64,000 nt of DNA from Streptomyces sp. ST2-7A. Lineage in GTDB: Bacteria > Actinomycetota > Actinomycetes > Streptomycetales > Streptomycetaceae. Both the position numbers and the translations under genes were made by a program. Under the pieces are notes generated by a model. The model had not been told where the DNA came from. It saw nothing but the letters and a program-made list of their open reading frames with translations, and did not search any database. Numbering within the stretch: the stretch's first letter is position 1; every line of letters begins with the position of its first letter. Location: NCBI RefSeq assembly GCF_021390475.1, contig NZ_JAJUWS010000024.1:34087-98086 (forward strand), in the 5' to 3' direction. This document shows positions 9,989-18,337 of this stretch, in pieces.

Positions 9989-10726
9989 ATGGCGAGGAAG
10001 AAGAAGGCGGACTCCGCTGCCCCGGGGAGCACGGAGAGCCCGGAGAGCACCGAGAACCCCGGGCGGCTGAAGCAGATCGGCCTGACCTACAAGATGGCCA
10101 GGCGGGTCGACCGCAGGATCGGTTGGATCCTGGCGGCGGTCGGCCTCGGCACGTTCGGCGTCATGCTCGCCATCGGCTTCCTGATCGGTCGCCCGATCTA
10201 CCTGGGGCTGTTCGGCGTCCTCATCGCGCTGCTGGCCACCGCGATCGTCTTCGGCCGACGTGCCGAGCGGGCGGCCTTCTCCCAGATGGAGGGCCGACCC
10301 GGCGCCGCCGCGGCCGTGTTGGAGAACATGAAGCGCGGCATCGTCTTCACGCCGGCGGTGACGATGAACCGGCAGCAGGACATCGTGCACCGCGCGGTCG
10401 GCAAGTGCGGCATCGTGCTGGTGGGCGAGGGCAACCCGAACCGGCTGCGGACCCTGCTGGCGGGCGAGAAGCGCAAGATGGCCCGGGTCGTCTCCGACGT
10501 CCCGGTGCACGACGTGATCGTCGGGGACGCGGAGGGGCAGGTGCCGCTGCGCAAGCTGCGCTCCACCATCCTGAAGTTCCCGCGGGTGCTGGCGGGCCCG
10601 CGGGTCACCGAGGTCAACGACCGACTGCGCGCGATGGGTGATCTGCTGAGCAACATGCCGGTGCCGAAGGGGCCGATGCCCAAGGGGCTGAAGCTGCCCA
10701 AGGGCCAGATGCCCCGGGGTCGCTGA
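9989..10726 (+). CDS. DUF4191 integral membrane protein
   Basis: 245-aa protein with two predicted transmembrane helices at about residues 45-90 (IGWILAAVGLGTFGVMLAIG and YLGLFGVLIALLATAIVFG) and a cytosolic C-terminal domain, matching DUF4191, conserved next to lipA in actinomycetes. The C-terminus has short PKG repeats (MPVPKGPMPKGLKLPKG). No Shine-Dalgarno is visible; TAGACT ends about 8 nt before the ATG, so a leaderless mRNA is likely. Function unknown. Confidence 0.85.
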   Translation: MARKKKADSAAPGSTESPESTENPGRLKQIGLTYKMARRVDRRIGWILAAVGLGTFGVMLAIGFLIGRPIYLGLFGVLIALLATAIVFGRRAERAAFSQMEGRPGAAAAVLENMKRGIVFTPAVTMNRQQDIVHRAVGKCGIVLVGEGNPNRLRTLLAGEKRKMARVVSDVPVHDVIVGDAEGQVPLRKLRSTILKFPRVLAGPRVTEVNDRLRAMGDLLSNMPVPKGPMPKGLKLPKGQMPRGR

Positions 10727-10863
10727 GCTCCTGCCCGCGGCGTTCCTCCCGGGGCCGTTCCCGGGAAAAAAACACACGCGACGTTCCCTCGACGCTTCCC
10801 CGAGCGTCTCCCACTCCTCCGGGCGGGTGAGACGCCGACGGGAATTCGCGGGGCACCGCCTCC

Positions 10864-10895
10864 GGGCCCCGGCCGTACGCCATCGGCCGGGGCCC
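10864..10895. terminator. GC-rich hairpin between DUF4191 and RDD genes
   Basis: Perfect 12-bp stem (GGGCCCCGGCCG, 8-nt loop, complement) in the 423-bp gap between two convergent genes. It lacks a U-tract, as is usual for Streptomyces terminators. The rest of the gap shows only GC-rich spacer. Confidence 0.65.
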
Positions 10896-11149
10896 ACGCG
10901 CGCGCGGGCCCCGGCACCGCGGCCGTTCCCGGCCGCGAAGAGGGCAACGCGCCCGACCGACGGCACGGGCACCGGGAGCGCGCCGGAGGGACGTCGGGGC
11001 AACCGGATCGCCCGACCGGGCGGCCACCGCGGACGCCCCGCGGACCGGGCGGTGTCCGGGCGGCGGGGAACGGTGGTCGGGGCGGGCACGGGGCGGTGGT
11101 CGGCGCCGGGAGTTCCCCGGAACGCGTCCGGTGTCCCGGGGCCCGGTGG

Positions 11150-11614
11150 TCAGATGCGGACCTGCACCGCGCGGGAGAAGCGGTCGTGGAGACCGCGGCC
11201 GTCCCGATCCCAGATCAGGGCGGGGACGGCGAGCGCGAGCAGCAGGGTGCGCAGCACCGTACGGGGGAAGGACAGCCGACGTCCCTCCACCGAGATCACC
11301 CGCAGGCCCAGCAGCCGTTTGCCGGGCGTGCAGCCGATGGTGCCGACCGTGAGCACGGCCATCACGACGAAGACGGCCAGGGTCCAGTTGCCGAGACCGG
11401 CCTGCCCGCGGGTCAGGAAACCGTATGCGATCAGCATGCACAGACCCCAGTCGAGGGTGATCGCCAGGAGCCTGCGACCGGGGGGCGCGACCGACCCGGG
11501 CCCGTGCTCGGGCAGACCGAAGGAGCTTCCCCGGTGCCCGAGGTCCGCGCCCATGCTCTCCGCACCGGCCCGCGGGCCGGACAGCCATGATCCGATTGCC
11601 TGCCTTTTGTCCAC
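11150..11614 (-). CDS. RDD family membrane protein
   Basis: 154-aa small membrane protein with the RDD signature: LLAITLDWGLCMLIAYG, the CTPGKRLLGLRV motif and a C-terminal WDRDGRGLHDR. Two to three hydrophobic segments. GTG 11614 follows GGGAGG; the frame continues upstream into arginine-rich non-family sequence. It diverges from glnA. RDD proteins have been linked to ion or solute transport, not established for this one. Confidence 0.85.
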   Translation of the reverse strand: MDKRQAIGSWLSGPRAGAESMGADLGHRGSSFGLPEHGPGSVAPPGRRLLAITLDWGLCMLIAYGFLTRGQAGLGNWTLAVFVVMAVLTVGTIGCTPGKRLLGLRVISVEGRRLSFPRTVLRTLLLALAVPALIWDRDGRGLHDRFSRAVQVRI

Positions 11615-11711
11615 GCCTCCCACCGTAGCGCGGCGCGCACGGGGCCGGGCGGGCGGGCCGGAGAAACACCGGCGGGGCGGCCCGGTGACCCGTTCGGAAG
11701 AGGGTTCGCCG

Positions 11712-11750
11712 GTTAACATCGGCGAAACAGTCGGGTCATGCCCGAGTAAT
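11712..11750 (+). promoter_or_regulatory. GlnR box upstream of glnA
   Basis: GTTAAC, GAAAC, GTCAT and GTAAT appear with spacers of exactly 6 nt, matching the known a/b-site arrangement of GlnR boxes (gTnAc-n6-GaAAc repeated). GlnR is the OmpR-type global nitrogen regulator that activates glnA under nitrogen limitation. The box ends about 95 bp before the glnA ATG. Confidence 0.8.
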
Positions 11751-11844
11751 GGCGGGTCTTTAGTGTCGACCGCGGCAGGCCACCGGACTGCACCCCGAGC
11801 TGCGAAACGTCCCGCCGGTCCCGGCGGGCTGGGAGGACATTCGG

Positions 11845-13260
11845 ATGTTCCAGAACGCCGACGAGATCAGCAAGTACATCGCGGACGAGGACGTCAAGTT
11901 CATCGACGTCCGCTTCTGCGACCTGCCGGGCATCATGCAGCACGTGACCGTTCCGGCCGGGTCCTTCGACCCGGCCGAGTCGCTGATGTTCGACGGCTCG
12001 TCGATCCGCGGCTTCCAGGCCATCCACGAGTCCGACATGGCTCTCGTCCCGGACCTGTCCACCGCGCGGGTGGACCCGTTCCGCAAGGACAAGACCATCA
12101 ACATCAACTTCTTCATCCATGACCCGATCACGGGCGAGGCCTACAGCCGCGACCCGCGGAACATCGCGAAGAAGGCCGAGGCCTACCTGGCTTCCTCCGG
12201 CATCGCCGACACCGCCTACTTCGGTCCCGAGGCCGAGTTCTACGTCTTCGACGACGTGCGGTTCGAGACCAAGTCGAACGCCGGTTACTACTACATCGAC
12301 TCCGTGGCGGGCGCCTGGAACACCGGCGCCATCGAGGAGGGCGGCAACCGCGGCTACAAGGTGCGGTACAAGGGTGGTTACTTCCCGGCCCCGCCGGTGG
12401 ACCACTTCGCCGACCTGCGCGCCGAGATCAGCCTGGAGCTGATGAAGGGCGGCCTGGAGGTCGAGCGCCAGCACCACGAGGTCGGCACCGCCGGTCAGGC
12501 CGAGATCAACTACAAGTACAACACCCTGCTGGCCGCCGCCGACGACCTGATGCTCTTCAAGTACATCGTGAAGAACGTCGCCTGGCGCAACGGCAAGACC
12601 GCGACCTTCATGCCCAAGCCGATCTTCGGCGACAACGGCTCCGGCATGCACGTCCACCAGTCCTTGTGGAGCGGCGGCAACCCGCTGTTCTACGACGAGC
12701 AGGGCTACGCGGGCCTGTCGGACACCGCCCGCTACTACATCGGCGGCATCCTCAAGCACGCCCCGTCGCTGCTGGCCTTCACCAACCCGACGGTGAACTC
12801 CTACCACCGTCTGGTGCCGGGCTTCGAGGCCCCGGTGAACCTGGTGTACTCGCAGCGCAACCGCTCCGCCGCGATGCGCATCCCGATCACCGGTTCCAAC
12901 CCGAAGGCCAAGCGCGTCGAGTTCCGCGCCCCGGACCCGTCCTCCAACCCGTACCTGGCCTTCTCCGCGCTGCTGCTGGCCGGCCTGGACGGCGTGAAGA
13001 ACAAGATCGAGCCCGCCGAGCCGGTCGACAAGGACCTCTACGAGCTGGCCCCCGAGGAGCACGCGGGCATCCCGCAGGTGCCGACCTCGCTGCCGGAGGT
13101 CCTCAAGGCCCTCGAGGAGGACAACGAGTACCTCCAGGCCGGTGGCGTCTTCACCGCCGACCTGATCGAGACCTGGATCGACTTCAAGCGGGAGAAGGAG
13201 ATCGCCCCGATGCAGCTGCGTCCGCACCCGCACGAGTTCGAGCTCTACTTCGACGTGTGA
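11845..13260 (+). CDS. glnA: Glutamine synthetase type I (GSI-beta)
   Basis: Condenses glutamate and ammonium to glutamine; dodecameric cytosolic enzyme and main nitrogen-assimilation step. The 471-aa length is right for GSI-beta. Visible family motifs include MFDGSSIRGF, the active-site region NGSGMHVHQS, and DLYELAPEE with the adenylylatable tyrosine, the target of GlnE encoded at 51,366-54,473. ATG follows GGGAGGA. The last four codons and stop are one copy of the E1 attachment repeat, so the insertion leaves the protein intact but separates the gene from its presumed native terminator. Confidence 0.97.
   Translation: MFQNADEISKYIADEDVKFIDVRFCDLPGIMQHVTVPAGSFDPAESLMFDGSSIRGFQAIHESDMALVPDLSTARVDPFRKDKTININFFIHDPITGEAYSRDPRNIAKKAEAYLASSGIADTAYFGPEAEFYVFDDVRFETKSNAGYYYIDSVAGAWNTGAIEEGGNRGYKVRYKGGYFPAPPVDHFADLRAEISLELMKGGLEVERQHHEVGTAGQAEINYKYNTLLAAADDLMLFKYIVKNVAWRNGKTATFMPKPIFGDNGSGMHVHQSLWSGGNPLFYDEQGYAGLSDTARYYIGGILKHAPSLLAFTNPTVNSYHRLVPGFEAPVNLVYSQRNRSAAMRIPITGSNPKAKRVEFRAPDPSSNPYLAFSALLLAGLDGVKNKIEPAEPVDKDLYELAPEEHAGIPQVPTSLPEVLKALEEDNEYLQAGGVFTADLIETWIDFKREKEIAPMQLRPHPHEFELYFDV
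13248..13260 (+). repeat. E1 attachment site at glnA (left direct repeat)
   Basis: CTTCGACGTGTGA covers the end of glnA including its stop codon. The same 13 bp recur at 20,499; bases on both sides differ (A/T before, C/G after), so the identity is exactly 13 bp. The integrase gene begins its 3' end 107 bp away. Confidence 0.8.
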
Positions 13261-13307
13261 CATAACCGCAGCTCAGGGCGCTTGTCAGTGCCCATGGGCC
13301 GTCTGTG

Positions 13308-13355
13308 GGCCGTCGGCCGCTCGCTTCGCTCCCCGCAAGCGAGCGGCCGACGGCC
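13308..13355. terminator. Bidirectional terminator between glnA and E1 integrase
   Basis: Perfect 19-bp stem (13,308-13,326 with 13,337-13,355, starting GGCCGTCGGCCGCTCGCTT) and a 10-nt loop between two convergent genes. It is carried by the element and can replace the displaced native glnA terminator. Confidence 0.85.
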
Positions 13356-13367
13356 GTTCCCGTCCCC

Positions 13368-14618
13368 TCAGTCGGTGCCCTCGTTCGCGGAGTCGGGCCG
13401 CTCGAATGCCGAGTCGATCGCCCTCCGGGTGCGGTCATGGCTGTTCGGCATGAGGTGCGTGTACGTCCGCAGGGTGAAGCCCGGGTCGGAGTGCCCCAGG
13501 TACTCGGCCAACGCCTTGATGTTCTCCCCCGCGTCGAGCAGTACCGAGGCGTAGTAGTGCCGCAAGGCGTGCATCCCGTGCTCACGGGACCTCTCGAAGG
13601 TCCGGCCCGGAACGCGCTCCGGGATCACCCCGGCGGACACGAGAGCGGGCTTCCACAGGAACCCGTTGATGTAGTTCCGGTTCAGTGCCTTCCGTTCCCG
13701 CGAGTAGAACAGCAGCAGAGCCTTTTCCATCGGCCCGTCCGGCGTCTTCCACGGCAACGCCACCTCGGCCGGGGGCCGGTGGGTGATGTGCGTCGCCAGA
13801 GCCCGCGACACCGTGTCGGGTAGCGGCACGTCGCGCAGCTTCCCACCCTTCGGCGGGGCGAAGACCATGCGCGCCCCGATGAGCTTCACCTGTCGCACGA
13901 CGTGAATCACGCCTTCCTCGAAGTCCACGTCGTCAAGGGACAGGCCGAAGATCTCTCCCTGCCTCAAGCCGCATCCCGCGCCCACGTCCACCACGGCCGC
14001 GTACTGGCGGGGCAGCCCGGCCTGCACGGCGAGCACACGTTCCCGGGTCCACGGCCGCACCTTGCGGGGGTCGAGCTTCGGTGCCCGCACGGAGGTGGCC
14101 CGGCAGGGGTGCCGCGCGATGAGCCCGTCATCCACGGCGGCCCCGAAAGCCGCGGAGACGTTGGCGAAGATGGTGCGCTGATAGGAGGCCGCCATTCCCG
14201 AGTCCTTGAGAGCGCGGACCCATTCCCGGATATGGCCGGGGCGGAACGAGTTCATCGAGCGCGCCCCCAGGTGGGGGAAGACGTGCAGCCGGAACCGCAG
14301 CTCCATCGACACGGCCGTGGACGGATCGACCACCTGTGAGGCCAGCCACGATGTGGCGAACTCTTTGAAGGTCGCCTTGCCGTCCGAGGGGTCGATGTAC
14401 TGCCCCCTCAGCATGTCGGCCTCGATGCGAGCGAGCCACTGTTCGGCAAGGCGCTTTTGGCGGTCGGGGAAGCTCTTGGACTTCTCGCCACCGTCCGGGC
14501 CGATGTAGCGGGCGCGGTAGCGCAGGCCGGTGCCGTGGCGGTCGGTCCTGACCCGGCGAACGCTGCCGTCGGGCTGCTTCACGTCCTTGAACCAGCGATC
14601 CTGGATGTGTCCGGCCAT
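13368..14618 (-). CDS. int: Tyrosine-type site-specific integrase of E1
   Basis: 416-aa tyrosine recombinase expected to integrate and excise E1 at the glnA 3' end. Catalytic features: Arg in GCGLRQGEIFGL (~residue 218), HALRHYYASVLLDAG (HxxR, ~350), a further His in EYLGHSDPG and the nucleophile Tyr in TLRTYTHLMP (~385). The N-terminal half has the arm-binding/SAM-like region (FKEFATSWLASQVVDPSTA). The start at 14,618 is preferred: AAGGAG lies 10 nt upstream, and the longer frame begins in GC-rich sequence. It faces the att site, as in most AICEs. Confidence 0.93.
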   Translation of the reverse strand: MAGHIQDRWFKDVKQPDGSVRRVRTDRHGTGLRYRARYIGPDGGEKSKSFPDRQKRLAEQWLARIEADMLRGQYIDPSDGKATFKEFATSWLASQVVDPSTAVSMELRFRLHVFPHLGARSMNSFRPGHIREWVRALKDSGMAASYQRTIFANVSAAFGAAVDDGLIARHPCRATSVRAPKLDPRKVRPWTRERVLAVQAGLPRQYAAVVDVGAGCGLRQGEIFGLSLDDVDFEEGVIHVVRQVKLIGARMVFAPPKGGKLRDVPLPDTVSRALATHITHRPPAEVALPWKTPDGPMEKALLLFYSRERKALNRNYINGFLWKPALVSAGVIPERVPGRTFERSREHGMHALRHYYASVLLDAGENIKALAEYLGHSDPGFTLRTYTHLMPNSHDRTRRAIDSAFERPDSANEGTD

Positions 14619-14705
14619 GGGGTGGATGCACTCCTTCGAGCGGCGGGAGGGGCCCCGGCCGGGACCGGGGCGGGAGACGTTTCGGGGCGAGTCGCCGACA
14701 GTGCC

Positions 14706-14790
14706 GCTAGGCACTAGCGGGCAGCTCAGCGAGGGTGTGAGGCGCTAGCGGGGGTGCTAGGGCTAGCGGCACCGGCCGCTAGCCCTAGCG
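14706..14790. repeat. CTAG-rich repeat cluster upstream of int
   Basis: Seven CTAG tetramers, mostly within CTAGCG/CGCTAG, occur in 85 bp between int and xis. CTAG is generally rare in high-GC actinomycete DNA. GCTAGGGCTAGCGG (14,756-14,769) and its complement (14,776-14,789) form a perfect 14-bp stem with a 6-nt loop. Likely binding sites for Xis or Int, or a control site for int expression; this is inference. Confidence 0.75.
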
Positions 14791-14795
14791 GCCGT

Positions 14796-14990
14796 TCAGA
14801 CCGTGTGGCGGTGAATCCAGTCGCGGACTGCGGCGGGGTCGTAGCGCAGGTGCTTGCCGACGCGGACGGCCGGGGGGCCGGTGCGCCGTCGGCGCCAGGC
14901 GCGGACGGTCTCCAGCGGCACGCTCAGCAGGTCGGCGAGTTCGGTGGGGGTCAGGTAGCGGTCCGGGAGGCCGGTGGAGGGTGCGGACAC
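14796..14990 (-). CDS. xis: Excisionase (helix-turn-helix, MerR/HTH_17 type)
   Basis: 64-aa protein with the winged-helix pattern of element excisionases: YLTPTELADLLSVPLETVRAWRRRR, then GPPAVRVGKHLRYDPAAVRDWI. Such proteins bend att DNA and direct the integrase toward excision. ATG 14,990 is preceded by AAGGAGT. It lies between int and the rep gene on the same strand, flanked by the CTAG cluster and the AGCGTCCGCC repeats. Confidence 0.88.
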   Translation of the reverse strand: MSAPSTGLPDRYLTPTELADLLSVPLETVRAWRRRRTGPPAVRVGKHLRYDPAAVRDWIHRHTV

Positions 14991-15052
14991 GGTGGTGACT
15001 CCTTGTGCCGGTCACGGGCGTGGGAGGGGGAAGGAGAGAGTTCGTGCATCGC

Positions 15053-15139
15053 AGCGTCCGCAGCGTCCGCACCCCCCGGGAAAGCCGCTGTGAGCTGCGG
15101 AAACGGGGCGGACGCTAGGGCGGACACTGGGCGGACGCT
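15053..15139. repeat. Iteron-like AGCGTCCGCC repeats, cluster 1
   Basis: Five copies of AGCGTCCGC(C) or its complement (15,053; 15,062; 15,107; 15,119 with one change; 15,130) lie between xis and the rep stop codon: two direct copies, then three in the opposite orientation. The same motif recurs at 19,577-19,746. Possible Rep- or Xis-binding iterons. Confidence 0.8.
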
Positions 15140-15168
15140 ACGGATTGCAGCGACCGCCCCGGATTTCG

Positions 15169-16665
15169 CTACCGCGTGTGATAAGCGCTGGCACGGGTGG
15201 TCGGAGGAGCCGCTTCGGGCAAGGCTGGTTGCCGGGGTCCGGTGGTCAGGGTGTAGATCCGTTGACGTTGCTTGCCGGTGCGCGCCTCGTTCACGTTGAT
15301 GCCGATGGAGCGCAGCAGGGGGGCAAGGCGCTTGAGCTTGCCTCCGGCCCGGGTGGCGTCCTTGGGCCAGCCGTGGGGCCGGTGGCCCTCGACACCGGCG
15401 GGCAGCAGGAGTTCCAGTAGCGCGGCGGCGGTCCCCGACCAGGTGCCGTGGCGCTCCACCAGAGCGGCGACGGCCGCGCCGAAGGGGTCGCCCTCCAGCG
15501 CGTCGGCGGCGACGTTGGCACTGGCGGAGAGGTAGGCGGACAGGGTGTTCCACTCCTGGACCGCATCGACGGCCGCCAGCACACGGGCGAAGTCGGCCAT
15601 GCGGGGCAGAGAGGCCAGGCGCACCCCGGGCAGCACGGCCATCACCGAGGCGAGCAGATCGAACAGGGCCGCGAGGATGGCCGGTCGGGCGGCGTCGAAG
15701 GCCGCGTCGAGTTCGGCCTCACCGCTTCTGCGGCTGGAGTCGATCAGCTCCAGGTCCAACATCAGCAGCCGTTCCGCCAGGTCCCCGGCCAGCGCCCCGG
15801 CGTCGATGGTGGTCATGGCCAGCACCCGGCGGAAGGACAGGACCACCACGTCGTCATCGGTGTACAGGGCTCGATCCACGATGCCGTCACCGGTCACGGC
15901 CTTGCACAGCGTGTCCGAGAGCCACGGCGGGATCACCGAGACGTTGTCCAGACAGAGCGCCCATGAGTTGAACGCCTGCGCCGACCACGACTTCACGTCC
16001 CGGGGGAGAGAGCGCTTGGGGGCGTCGGAGGGGTCGATCAGGTTGATGACCATCGACGCGGCCTTGGACTTGCCCGTCCCCTGCTCCCCTTTCAGGGTGA
16101 GGATCGGGTGGGGCAGATCCGGAATCCAGGCCGCGACCATCCAGGCGACGAGCTGCCGGAAGCCGGTGTCGTCGATGTTCATCAGTGCGCGCAGACGTTC
16201 CAGGCCGCCGAAGTCGTCGTCGGCGCGCGGGATGGGCATCGGTGCCATGGCCCCGGACCGGCGGAACAGGATCGGAGACCGCTCGGTCAGCTCCCAGCCG
16301 TAGGGGGAGACGACCACGCACCGGCCATCCGCAGTGCCCAGATCAACCACGATCGAGCCGTCGGCGGCCCGTCCGCACCGCATGTGCACCGGTACCGGAT
16401 CGGACTCCCCCGCGATGCCCTCCAGCACCGTCATGGCGTCCGCGAGCGCGGATTGAGAGGGCACCTCACCAGCGTTGGCGGCCGTGAAGGTCCGGGCCAG
16501 ACGTTGGCGCAACCCGGCCTTGCCCCGCAGCGGCAGCACGACGTTCGGCCCGTCGCGTTCGATGGCGTAGGGGCGGTTCCCGTCGGCCCCGGTCACCAGG
16601 TCGTACCGGGCGGTGGCCAGCTCCACGAGTCGGGAGGCGACCGACTGCTTCTTCTCCCCGCTCAC
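15169..16665 (-). CDS. E1 replication-type ATPase (AAA/SF3-helicase-like)
   Basis: 498-aa protein with Walker A LKGEQGTGKSKAASM (~residue 190), a plausible Walker B around NSWALCLDNVS, and the sensor-like region VLSFRRVLAMTTIDAGALAGDLAERLLML. This resembles plasmid/phage D5-like helicase-primase ATPases annotated simply as ATP-binding proteins on Streptomyces elements. The residue order fits an element replication initiator/helicase; no relaxase or rolling-circle Rep motif is seen. GTG 16,665 overlaps the upstream stop (GTGA), implying translational coupling. Confidence 0.7.
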   Translation of the reverse strand: MSGEKKQSVASRLVELATARYDLVTGADGNRPYAIERDGPNVVLPLRGKAGLRQRLARTFTAANAGEVPSQSALADAMTVLEGIAGESDPVPVHMRCGRAADGSIVVDLGTADGRCVVVSPYGWELTERSPILFRRSGAMAPMPIPRADDDFGGLERLRALMNIDDTGFRQLVAWMVAAWIPDLPHPILTLKGEQGTGKSKAASMVINLIDPSDAPKRSLPRDVKSWSAQAFNSWALCLDNVSVIPPWLSDTLCKAVTGDGIVDRALYTDDDVVVLSFRRVLAMTTIDAGALAGDLAERLLMLDLELIDSSRRSGEAELDAAFDAARPAILAALFDLLASVMAVLPGVRLASLPRMADFARVLAAVDAVQEWNTLSAYLSASANVAADALEGDPFGAAVAALVERHGTWSGTAAALLELLLPAGVEGHRPHGWPKDATRAGGKLKRLAPLLRSIGINVNEARTGKQRQRIYTLTTGPRQPALPEAAPPTTRASAYHTR

Positions 16666-17036
16666 GCGACCACCCCCCGACCGGTCATCGGGTCGGTCGG
16701 CCGACCGGTGGTGTTCACGGCCAACCGGTGGGCGTTCCCCGCGTCCCGGAGGGTGTTCACGGCGACCACCGGGATGACCGGTACCCCGACCGGTCGGGGT
16801 ACCGGTTGGGCGGTCACTCCGAGGGGCGCCCCGCTGGTCATCCCGTCGGTGTTCACGGTGACCGGTCGGGTGTTCACGATGGCAGCGTCGCTGGTGAGGG
16901 GGCGACCACTCACGATGGCCGGGACGACCGGTCGCCCGCCGACCGGCAACCGACCGGTGGCCGGTCGGCCGGGGATGAACAGTCCGGGAGCGGTCGTGAA
17001 CACCCGGCGCCGGGTGGTGTGGTTCACGGTGGTCAC
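16662..17036 (-). CDS. Repeat-encoded 124-aa hypothetical protein in the E1 rep operon
   Basis: GTG at 17,036 overlaps the preceding stop (GTGA) and its own stop overlaps the rep start, so it is coupled at both ends. The product is Val/Thr/Pro/Arg-rich with repeated VNT/VNH/VFTT motifs and no recognisable domain. The DNA itself is repetitive: nine ACCGGT hexamers (16,680-16,958) and four GTGTTCACG(G/A) motifs. It may be a real small protein, or a replication origin in coding disguise. A longer frame (to 17,798) overlaps the upstream gene and is rejected. Confidence 0.5.
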   Translation of the reverse strand: MTTVNHTTRRRVFTTAPGLFIPGRPATGRLPVGGRPVVPAIVSGRPLTSDAAIVNTRPVTVNTDGMTSGAPLGVTAQPVPRPVGVPVIPVVAVNTLRDAGNAHRLAVNTTGRPTDPMTGRGVVA

Positions 17037-17713
17037 CACCCCTCGCGGACGGGTCGGTCGGGGGCGGTCGAGGGTGGGGGTGGGGGTGTGGTGCCGTAGG
17101 TCACCGGTCCCCCGCCGTCGGGTCGCACCATCAGCGGGAAGGTGCGGTGGGTGCCGTACAGGGCCCGACTCCAGCAGCTCGCCCGTCGGGTGGCGTCGGG
17201 CAGCAGGGACCGGTAGAGGCCGGTCGGGTCGGCCGGGTGGCGGCGGTCGGCGAACTCCACCGTCACCATCTCGCCCACCTCGGCCAGCACCGGCGCCGGG
17301 AGCGGTGGCGCCCCGGCCGCCGGGCCGTCGGTGGCCAGGTACAGGCACACCGTCGCTTCCCCCGCACTCATCGGCCGGGTGGTGGCCCGGGCGTACCAGT
17401 GGGCCAGGCACAGCCGGTAGGCCGCGTACCGGCAGGCGGCCACCTCGGGGAACTCCTCGTCCTCCAGGTCGGTGAACACGGCCACGGTCTCCCGGATGCC
17501 GTCCACCCCGAAGGTCAGGAGCGCGTTGGTCACCGCGCCGGTCAACGGTCCGAACCGGTGGTCGGGCAGCATCTCCGCGCATGACTCGAACAACGCCGTG
17601 CCCACCTCCGGATAGGTCAGCTCCACACCCAGCAGCGGCACTGTCGGCAGCAACGCCCCCGGCAACACCCGATGGGTCAGCACAGCCGCCGAAGCGTTCT
17701 CCCCGCGCCGCAT
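17033..17713 (-). CDS. Hypothetical protein of the E1 operon
   Basis: 226-aa protein of unknown function. ATG 17,713 overlaps the stop of the preceding gene (ATGA), which decides the start over an ATG 24 nt upstream. It has a mixed helical composition (LTHRVLPGALLPTVPLLGVELTY; AACRYAAYRLCLAHWYA) and a proline-rich C-terminal tail. No domain recognised. Its place directly upstream of the replication gene suggests a role in replication or its control. Confidence 0.7.
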   Translation of the reverse strand: MRRGENASAAVLTHRVLPGALLPTVPLLGVELTYPEVGTALFESCAEMLPDHRFGPLTGAVTNALLTFGVDGIRETVAVFTDLEDEEFPEVAACRYAAYRLCLAHWYARATTRPMSAGEATVCLYLATDGPAAGAPPLPAPVLAEVGEMVTVEFADRRHPADPTGLYRSLLPDATRRASCWSRALYGTHRTFPLMVRPDGGGPVTYGTTPPPPPSTAPDRPVREGW

Positions 17714-18216
17714 CAGAAGTCCCCCTCGGTGTCCCACTCGTAGCCCGGGTACAGGTCCGTGCCGGTGTAGGCCCGCCAGGTGTGGGCGGCGGCGTCAACG
17801 GCGCCCCGGGCGATGGTCTCCGGTGAGGAGGACTGCCACAGAATCGTCAGAGCCCCCAGTTGCCGACTGCGCACCACCCGCCGGGCGTTGGGGAACAGCG
17901 CCCGGTGCCGGGTCGAGATCTCCTCGGTGGCCAGCTCCTCCAGATCCAGCAGCACGTACCCGCGCTGGAGGAGGTCCCATTCGTGCAGCGTCTCCGTGCC
18001 GACCCGCTCTGCCCCCTGGCTGATCCAGGTCTCCACCAGACCTTCGTCACCACGCCGGTACCGGTACCCCGTGGGCATCTCCGACACGTACAACGCCATC
18101 CCCCGCTCCCCGGCCGACAGGTCCGACAGGTCCGACAGGTCCGACAGCTTCACCGTTCCGCTCGGTGAAGGGCTGGAAGCCGCTCCAACGCGCGGCGCCA
18201 CCAACAGATCAGGCAT
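17713..18216 (-). CDS. First gene of the E1 replication operon, hypothetical
   Basis: 167-aa protein, function unknown. The N-terminus carries LSDLSDLSDLS encoded by a 9-bp tandem repeat; the rest (ALYVSEMPTGYRYRRGDEG, WDLLQRGYVLLDLEE, RALFPNARRVVRSRQLGAL) looks like a compact folded domain. The operon promoter about 90 bp upstream has its -35/-10 spacer filled by the GTGGCCTAGGCCAC palindrome, so it is probably repressed by the E1 GntR protein. Confidence 0.75.
   Translation of the reverse strand: MPDLLVAPRVGAASSPSPSGTVKLSDLSDLSDLSAGERGMALYVSEMPTGYRYRRGDEGLVETWISQGAERVGTETLHEWDLLQRGYVLLDLEELATEEISTRHRALFPNARRVVRSRQLGALTILWQSSSPETIARGAVDAAAHTWRAYTGTDLYPGYEWDTEGDF
18116..18147. repeat. 9-bp tandem repeat GACAGGTCC (3.5 copies)
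   Basis: Perfect in-frame repeat encoding Leu-Ser-Asp units near the N-terminus of the 167-aa protein; a potential slippage site that keeps the frame. Confidence 0.9.
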
Positions 18217-18302
18217 GATGAAACAGCCCCTTTCAGGGGTTCAGGGGAGCGGCTGTCTGCTTGGCGGTAGGAAGCCGCTCCCCGCCTTTTTGCGTGGACC
18301 AC

Positions 18303-18331
18303 AGCCTAGCGGTGGCCTAGGCCACTGTCTA
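18303..18331 (-). promoter_or_regulatory. E1 operon promoter with palindromic operator
   Basis: On the minus strand TAGACA (-35, 18,326-18,331) and TAGGCT (-10, 18,303-18,308) are 17 bp apart. The spacer contains the perfect 14-bp palindrome GTGGCCTAGGCCAC (18,312-18,325), also the centre of the 30-bp palindrome upstream of the GntR gene. Repression of the rep operon by GntR binding is the simplest reading. Confidence 0.75.
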
Positions 18332-18337
18332 CCAAAA

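Noticed and set aside
16662..17798. 378-aa minus-strand frame covering the whole region upstream of rep
   Set aside because: Its 5' two thirds overlap the better supported 226-aa gene in another frame; only the 3' part, after the GTG at 17,036, is kept.
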